11,059 nucleotides of DNA from Candidatus Faecivivens stercoravium (GTDB lineage: Bacteria > Bacillota > Clostridia > Oscillospirales > Ruminococcaceae), in the NCBI GenBank assembly GCA_018712425.1, contig DVHA01000128.1, positions 1-11,059 on the forward strand, given 5' to 3'. Position numbers and translations under genes: made by a program. Every line of letters starts with the position of its first letter. Position 1 is the stretch's first letter. Below the pieces are notes generated by a model. It searched no databases, was not told the DNA's origin, and saw only the letters and a list, made by a program, of their open reading frames with translations. Below are positions 6,766 through 11,059 of the stretch, piece by piece.

Positions 6766-7956
6766 TTATTTACGCAAAAACTCCCGCAGCGCTTCACCCA
6801 GGATCCGGGTGCCCTGCACCAGCTTCTCATCGGTCGGGGTCGAGTAATTTAAGCGGAAGCACTGGCTTGGCGCCGACTCATCGACGTTAAAGGCGATGCC
6901 GGGGACAATCGCGACACCCTTCTCCTTGGCGAACTGGACAAACTGGAGCATATCCGCCCCCTCCGGCAGCGTGCACCAGAGGAAGAGTCCGCCCTGGGGA
7001 ACGGTGTATTTGACCTCTTCCGGGAACCCCTTCCGGATTTCATCCAGCATCAGGCCGCTCTTATGGCGGTAGAGATCGCAGATCATCCGGATATGGCCGT
7101 CGTAGTCATACTTTTCCATGTAGTCGGCAATCAGGATCTGGAAGAAGAGGTTAGAATGGGTGTCGACCGCCTGTTTCCCGACCGCCATCTTGTCCAGCAC
7201 CGGCTTCGGCGCAACGACGAACCCCAGCCGGATCCCGGCGGACATAACCTTTGAGAAAGAGCTGGTGTATATGACAATCCCTTCGGTATCCATCGATTTC
7301 AGAGTCGGGATATCCTCCCCGTCAAACCGCAGCTCGCCGTAGGGGTTATCCTCCAAAATCATCACCCCGTGCTTGACGCAGAGGTCATAGATTGCCTTCC
7401 GCTTTTCCAGCGAGGTGCAGGTGCCGAGCGGGTTGTGGAAGGAAGGAATGGTATAGAGAAAACGGACGTTTTTCTCCTCTTCCAGCGCCTTTTTAAGTGC
7501 TTCCAGGTCCATCCCGTCGTCCTCCATCGGGATGCCGACCAGGTTGACGCCATAAGAGCGGAAGGTGTTGAGGGCACCGACAAAGGCCGGATCCTCCGAC
7601 AGGACGGTGTCCCCTTCGTTTGCCAGCACCTTGGTGGTCAGGTCCATCGCCTGGGTGCCGCCCGAGATGATCATGATGTCATCGTTTTCGGTCCCGATGC
7701 CGAACTTTTCCTTCTGCCGCTGCATCGTCAGCTGCCGCAGGCGAGGATACCCTTCGGTAATGCCGTACTGGAAAGCGACACCCGCTTCGTGGTCAAAGAT
7801 ATCGTCGGCGATCTCCTTCATCTCTTTAACTGGAAAAGACTCAACCGCCGGGTTGCCGGCGGCGAGGGAGATGACGCTCGGGTCGCTGTTTTTAAGGATT
7901 TCCCGGATTGCGGAAGGGTGCAGGTTTTCAATCCTTCTGGAAAAATGATACTGCAT
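6766..7956 (-). CDS. PLP-dependent class I/II aminotransferase (LysN/ARO8-like)
   Basis: This is a predicted pyridoxal-phosphate aminotransferase, fold type I, 396 residues, cytosolic. Visible active-site elements are SGGTQAMDL (98-106) for cofactor phosphate, PSFHNPLG with N175, EDNPYGE with D203 (pyridine nitrogen) and Y206, SSFSK with the Schiff-base lysine K236, GIRLG with R243, and R368 in CFRLNYS, the likely substrate carboxylate ligand. The N-terminus HPSAIREILK followed by ISLAAGNPAVESFP resembles 2-aminoadipate/aromatic aminotransferases and the catalytic half of MocR regulators, but no GntR DNA-binding domain is present. The substrate is not assignable. ATG at 7956 is chosen with GAAAGG 12 nt upstream, a rather long spacing. 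A TTG at 7995 would add 13 residues and has no better site. It lies 60 bp after capA and is likely cotranscribed with it. Confidence 0.9.
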   Translation of the reverse strand: MQYHFSRRIENLHPSAIREILKNSDPSVISLAAGNPAVESFPVKEMKEIADDIFDHEAGVAFQYGITEGYPRLRQLTMQRQKEKFGIGTENDDIMIISGGTQAMDLTTKVLANEGDTVLSEDPAFVGALNTFRSYGVNLVGIPMEDDGMDLEALKKALEEEKNVRFLYTIPSFHNPLGTCTSLEKRKAIYDLCVKHGVMILEDNPYGELRFDGEDIPTLKSMDTEGIVIYTSSFSKVMSAGIRLGFVVAPKPVLDKMAVGKQAVDTHSNLFFQILIADYMEKYDYDGHIRMICDLYRHKSGLMLDEIRKGFPEEVKYTVPQGGLFLWCTLPEGADMLQFVQFAKEKGVAIVPGIAFNVDESAPSQCFRLNYSTPTDEKLVQGTRILGEALREFLRK

Positions 7957-7988
7957 AATACGGCACAACCTTTCTTTTGCTAATTTGG

Positions 7989-8010
7989 CTGCCAACAGAT
8001 GAAATGGCAG
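7989..8010 (-). other. Inverted repeat between capA and the aminotransferase gene
   Basis: CTGCCA and TGGCAG are perfect 6-bp arms with a 10-nt spacer, just after the capA stop. No T-tract follows on the minus strand, so it is not a canonical terminator. An RNA-stability role or chance are both possible. Confidence 0.25.
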
Positions 8011-8016
8011 ATCGGT

Positions 8017-9261
8017 TTAACCCAGTGTAACCCCGTCTAAAACCTCCTGGCCGACGACCTCCTGCAGCAGGCTGTCGATATAGGTCAGGCTGAAACTCGA
8101 ATACCGGCTCCGAACACCGTGGTTATAGGCGAGGTCTTCGGTGTAATCCTCCAGGAGATAGATGCGGTTGTTGGCATAGCCGGAGTCGTAATGGGTGACC
8201 ACCGGCGTCAGGGAATAGCTTGTCAGCACCGCTTCCCCGCCTTCCGTCTCCCGTTCCACCGTATAGTCGAGGATCCCACCCACCAGGCAGTAGGCGTCGG
8301 CCTGGGCCGAGGCAAAGTTCCCCAGCGAATAGGCGACCAGCGCCGTCCGGCCGTCGGAGGTCTCAATCGTCTCCACCGGCTGGAGGACGTGGGGATGGTG
8401 GCCGATGATGATGTCGACGCCCCATTCGGCCATCTGCTGGGCCAGATACCGCTGCCGGTCGGTCGGGGTGAAGGAATACTCATCCCCCCAGTGGACATTC
8501 ATGACGACGATATCCGACGCTTCATCCGCCCGTTCGATCTCCGCCTGGAGCCGGGCAAGGCCGGCATCATCCAGCGCCTGGTCGATTACGATCTCCGAAC
8601 CCGACGCCAGCGACAGGCCGTTGGTCAGTTCGGTCATCCCAAGGAAAGCGAAGGTAATCCCGTCCACCTCTTTCAGCCGGGTAGTCTGGTAGTCCGCCTC
8701 ATTCTGATAGACGCCGGTCGTTAAGACATCCGGGTAGTTCTCCCCCCAGAAGCTGAGGCATTCGCCCAGCCCGTCGGTCCCCTGGTCGAGGCAGTGGTTG
8801 TTGGCAAGGTTTAACACGTCTACGCCGCACAGGTCGGTGACATAACTTGCCAGTTCCGGCGGGGAGTTGAAGAGCGGATAGGTCGAAGGCGAGTTGCTGG
8901 GAACAATCACCGTCTCCTGGTTGATGGTGGTGATATCGGCCGACGAAAGGTAGGACGCGACATTTTCATAGAGATAGGTAAAGTCGTATCCCCCATCCTC
9001 CGACCGGGCAGCCGCCTGTTCATAGAGAGAGGAATGAATCAGATTGTCACCCGCCGAAAGCAGATGGGCCGACTGCGGCTCCCAAGGCTCTTCCTCCGGT
9101 TCTGAAGAGGGATCGATTTCCTCAGGGTGGTTTTCCACCGACGGCGTCCCCCGGTAGGCTTCAACCGCGGCCTGTTCTTCCCCCGCGGTCCCGCAGAAGA
9201 AGGTTTCAAAACCGGCGGCCAAAAGGAGGCCGACCAGAAAGGTGATAACGAATTTTTTCAT
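8017..9261 (-). CDS. CapA-family exported metallophosphatase-like protein
   Basis: This is a PGA_cap (CapA, COG2843) family protein, 414 residues. Relatives are linked to poly-gamma-glutamate capsule synthesis or export, but many lone copies have unknown roles. The N-terminus MKKFVITFLVGLLLAAGF is a signal peptide or membrane anchor. C23 lacks a convincing lipobox. Residues about 40-65 form an acidic, proline-rich linker. The calcineurin-like core has candidate metal ligands: D72 in SAGDNLIH, E116 in INQE, H156 in LANNHCLDQG, H257 in NVHWGDEY, and H288/H289/H291 in GHHPHVLQP. It acts outside the membrane by prediction. No capB, capC or capE homologue is in the window, so a capsule role is unproven. 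Start ATG has GGAGA upstream with 6-nt spacing. Its own promoter follows the tsf terminator; the aminotransferase gene is next in line. Confidence 0.9.
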   Translation of the reverse strand: MKKFVITFLVGLLLAAGFETFFCGTAGEEQAAVEAYRGTPSVENHPEEIDPSSEPEEEPWEPQSAHLLSAGDNLIHSSLYEQAAARSEDGGYDFTYLYENVASYLSSADITTINQETVIVPSNSPSTYPLFNSPPELASYVTDLCGVDVLNLANNHCLDQGTDGLGECLSFWGENYPDVLTTGVYQNEADYQTTRLKEVDGITFAFLGMTELTNGLSLASGSEIVIDQALDDAGLARLQAEIERADEASDIVVMNVHWGDEYSFTPTDRQRYLAQQMAEWGVDIIIGHHPHVLQPVETIETSDGRTALVAYSLGNFASAQADAYCLVGGILDYTVERETEGGEAVLTSYSLTPVVTHYDSGYANNRIYLLEDYTEDLAYNHGVRSRYSSFSLTYIDSLLQEVVGQEVLDGVTLG

Positions 9262-9303
9262 AGGTATTCTCCGATGTAAGGCAGCTTCATATCCGACAGC
9301 ACC

Positions 9304-9320
9304 CTGCCGTTTCCGGCAAG
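9304..9320 (-). other. GAAA-tetraloop hairpin in the capA leader
   Basis: TTGCCG-GAAA-CGGCAG forms a short stable stem with a GNRA loop right at the expected 5' end of the capA transcript (start near 9322). It could protect the mRNA 5' end. A riboswitch is unlikely given a leader of only about 60 nt. Confidence 0.4.
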
Positions 9321-9328
9321 ATAGCTAT

Positions 9329-9357
9329 ATTTTAGCACAATGCCGCGGGAAATGCAA
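9329..9357 (-). promoter_or_regulatory. Sigma-A promoter of the capA-aminotransferase unit
   Basis: A -35 TTGCAT (9357-9352) and a -10 TAAAAT (9334-9329) are separated by 17 bp, with a TGC extension directly before the -10 box. It lies immediately after the tsf terminator, which supports a fresh transcription unit. Predicted start is near 9322. Confidence 0.75.
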
Positions 9358-9360
9358 GAA

Positions 9361-9400
9361 AAACGAAAAAAACAGGGAGCCGGGTACAGACCCGGCCCCC
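9361..9400 (-). terminator. Intrinsic terminator of the rpsB-tsf unit
   Basis: An 11-bp GC-rich stem with one G-U (arms 9390-9400 and 9375-9385) and a 4-nt loop is followed on the minus strand by TGTTTTTTT and a further TTTTT. It starts 14 bp after the tsf stop. Confidence 0.92.
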
Positions 9401-9414
9401 TTCAAAGGACAAAA

Positions 9415-10329
9415 TTATTTGATCATGCTGGCGACTTCATCCGCGAAATTGTCAGAACGCTTTTCAAGGCCTTCGCCCTTTTCCAGACGGGCATAAGCGG
9501 TCAGAACCATCTTGCCGCCCATGGCTTTCGCCTGGGAATCGAGGTACGCCTGGACGCTCATCTTCTCGTCCTTGACGAAGGGCTGTTCCTTCAGGCAGGC
9601 ATCCTTGTAGAAGTTGCCGAGCTTGCCGTTGACAATGCCCTCTTTGACCTTTTCGGGCTTGTTCGCCATCTTGGGATCGTTGTCCATCTGGGCTTTGATG
9701 ATCTCTTTTTCCTTCTCGAGGACGTCGGCGGGGACATCTTCCTTCGCCAGGTAGGTCGGGTTGGAGAACGCAACCTGCATCGCGACGTCCTTCGCGGCGG
9801 TCTTAAAGCCGTCCTTGTCCGCGAGGTCGGTGTCGAAGTTGACCAGGACGCCGATCTTGCCGCCGGAGTGGACGTAGGAGACAACATTGCCTTCCATCCG
9901 GACAAAACGGCGAACCTTCATATTCTCGCCGATGACCTGGATGCGGTCACGGACCGCCTCTTCGACGGTCATGCTGGTGTTGGCGCAGGGCAGAGCCATC
10001 AGCGCTTCCACATCAGCAGGGTTTTCCTTGACGATGGTCGCGGCGATGTTGTTGCACATCTCAACGAAGGTCTCGTTCTTCGCGACGAAGTCGGTCTCGG
10101 CATTGACTTCCAGCACGACGCCGACATTCCCTTCGACAACCGCGACAACCAGGCCCTCAGCCGCAATACGGCTGGCCTTTTTCGCGACGGCGGCGAGGCC
10201 CTTTTCACGCAGGAACTCGACAGCCTTGTCCATATCGCCGTCGGTAGCGGCCAGGGCCTTTTTGCAGTCCATCATGCCGCATCCGGTTTTTTCACGCAGT
10301 TCTTTAACATCAGCAGCGGTAAATGCCAT
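9415..10329 (-). CDS. tsf: Translation elongation factor Ts
   Basis: EF-Ts is the guanine-nucleotide exchange factor that releases GDP from EF-Tu in the cytosol. The product has 304 residues, slightly longer than the 283 of E. coli. The N-terminal UBA-like domain has VKELREKTGCGMMDCKKAL (8-26), with a cysteine where GAGMMDCK is more usual. The EF-Tu-contacting motif ETDFVAKN lies at 78-85. The start ATG is preceded by GAGGAGGAT with standard spacing. It follows rpsB in the usual order, but the 79-bp gap contains a well-formed terminator hairpin and no clear promoter, so tsf output probably depends on partial read-through. Confidence 0.98.
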   Translation of the reverse strand: MAFTAADVKELREKTGCGMMDCKKALAATDGDMDKAVEFLREKGLAAVAKKASRIAAEGLVVAVVEGNVGVVLEVNAETDFVAKNETFVEMCNNIAATIVKENPADVEALMALPCANTSMTVEEAVRDRIQVIGENMKVRRFVRMEGNVVSYVHSGGKIGVLVNFDTDLADKDGFKTAAKDVAMQVAFSNPTYLAKEDVPADVLEKEKEIIKAQMDNDPKMANKPEKVKEGIVNGKLGNFYKDACLKEQPFVKDEKMSVQAYLDSQAKAMGGKMVLTAYARLEKGEGLEKRSDNFADEVASMIK

Positions 10330-10360
10330 GATAATATCCTCCTCAGTTTGTTTGGCGGGT

Positions 10361-10394
10361 AAAAAACCCGATTGGGGTTTCCCATCGGGTTTTT
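10361..10394 (-). terminator. Intergenic terminator/attenuator between rpsB and tsf
   Basis: AAAAACCCGAT and ATCGGGTTTTT form a perfect 11-bp stem (arms 10384-10394 and 10362-10372) around an 11-nt loop that can itself pair GGG with CCC. On the minus strand it ends in a run of six T. Its A- and T-flanks make it look bidirectional. It ends about 20 nt before the tsf ribosome binding site. Confidence 0.8.
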
Positions 10395-10408
10395 AGCCTG
10401 TGTTCAGC

Positions 10409-11059
10409 TTATTCCTCGACCGGGACTTCTTCTTCGGTGGCGGGAGCGTCGCTCTGGCCCTGACGGCCTTCGAGAACAGCGTTCGCCATAGCGCCGGCAA
10501 TCAGCTTGACGGCACGGATCGCGTCGTCGTTGCCGGGGATCACATAGTCAACTTCGTCGGGGTCGCAGTTGGTGTCAACAATCGCAACGATCGGGATATG
10601 CAGCTTTCTCGCTTCGGAAACCGCAATCTTTTCCTTCTTGGGGTCGACAATAAACAGGGCAGCCGGCAGGGCTTTCATCTTCTTGATGCCGCCGATGAAC
10701 TTTTCCAGCTTCTCGATCTCGAGTTTGAGCTTGACGACTTCCTTTTTGGGAAGGAGCTCAAAGGTGCCGTCCTCTTCCATCTTGCGCAGCTGGGCGAGGC
10801 GTTCAATTCTCTTCTGGATGGTCTTGAAGTTGGTCAGCATGCCGCCCAGCCATCTGGCGTTGACGTAATGCATCCCGCAGCGGTCGGCCTCTTCCTTGAT
10901 GGAATCGGCAGCCTGCTTCTTGGTGCCGACAAACAGGATTTCGCCGCCGTTTGCCGCAACGTCACGGACAAAGCTGTAAGCCTCGTCCAGCTTGCGGACG
11001 GTCTTCTGCAGGTCGATGATGTAGATGCCGTTTCTCTCGGTGAAGATATACGGCGCCAT
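10409..11059 (-). CDS. rpsB: 30S ribosomal protein S2 (5' end cut by window)
   Basis: S2 is a structural protein of the small ribosomal subunit, bound near the head-body junction and needed for S1 and mRNA binding. The visible part is 216 residues. The methionine at the window edge is the internal Met of the conserved KMAPYIFTERNGIYIIDLQKT segment, so about 25 N-terminal residues, including the GVHFGHQ region, lie outside. Recognisable family stretches are ILFVGTKKQAADSIKEEA, NARWLGGMLTNFKTI, LPAALFIVDPKKEKIAVSEA and PIVAIVDTNCDPDEVDYVIPGNDDAIRA. The C-terminus is a short acidic tail (TEEEVPVEE), common in Gram-positive S2. It heads the rpsB-tsf unit; its promoter is not in the window. Confidence 0.97.
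   Translation of the reverse strand: MAPYIFTERNGIYIIDLQKTVRKLDEAYSFVRDVAANGGEILFVGTKKQAADSIKEEADRCGMHYVNARWLGGMLTNFKTIQKRIERLAQLRKMEEDGTFELLPKKEVVKLKLEIEKLEKFIGGIKKMKALPAALFIVDPKKEKIAVSEARKLHIPIVAIVDTNCDPDEVDYVIPGNDDAIRAVKLIAGAMANAVLEGRQGQSDAPATEEEVPVEE

Noticed and set aside
7957..7995. TTG start adding 13 residues to the aminotransferase
   Set aside because: No binding site precedes it, and the added residues do not resemble the family N-terminus.
11057..11059. Treating the edge methionine as the true rpsB start
   Set aside because: S2 proteins carry about 25 further residues before the MAPYIF segment; this Met is internal and the gene is cut by the window.
1..11059. Mobile elements, CRISPR arrays, tRNA or rRNA genes
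   Set aside because: Reading both strands I found no transposase, integrase, direct repeat array, cloverleaf or rRNA-like segment.

Overview
The window reads as an ordinary chromosomal stretch from a moderately GC-rich Gram-positive anaerobe of the Clostridia type. The reasons are strong purine-rich ribosome binding sites (AGGAGG variants) before most genes, sigma-A-like promoters, U-tailed intrinsic terminators, a tRNA-Trp T-box leader before trpS, and the firmicute-like gene set. The organism assignment is inference. All genes lie on the minus strand, so transcription runs from high to low coordinates. Both window edges cut a gene: rpsB lacks its start and tldE lacks its end. I see no mobile element, CRISPR array, tRNA or rRNA.

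Right-hand part (11059 to 9262): ribosomal protein S2 (rpsB) and elongation factor Ts (tsf) form the usual translation pair. A well-formed intrinsic terminator sits between them and another follows tsf.

Middle (9357 to 6766): a sigma-A promoter starts a unit with an exported CapA-type metallophosphatase-like protein and a class I/II PLP aminotransferase.

Centre (6741 to 4822): trpS (tryptophanyl-tRNA synthetase) has its own promoter and a T-box leader of about 290 nt. The leader shows a UGG (Trp) specifier, a UGGC bulge that fits the tRNA-Trp 3' end, and a terminator hairpin. trpS ends in a second intrinsic terminator, only about 15 nt before the start of a GNAT acetyltransferase.

Left-hand part (4786 to 1): a consensus promoter, wrapped in an 8-bp inverted repeat that looks like an operator, drives two tandem paralogous ROK-family sugar kinases. 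Both lack the usual ROK zinc motif. They are followed by tldD and tldE (pmbA), the two halves of the TldD/TldE metalloprotease. The four genes could be one transcript.

I found no convincing new multi-gene system. The points most worth checking are the regulated promoter of the ROK pair, the co-linear ROK-ROK-tldD-tldE arrangement, the divergent T-box antiterminator, and the terminators placed directly before tsf and the GNAT gene.
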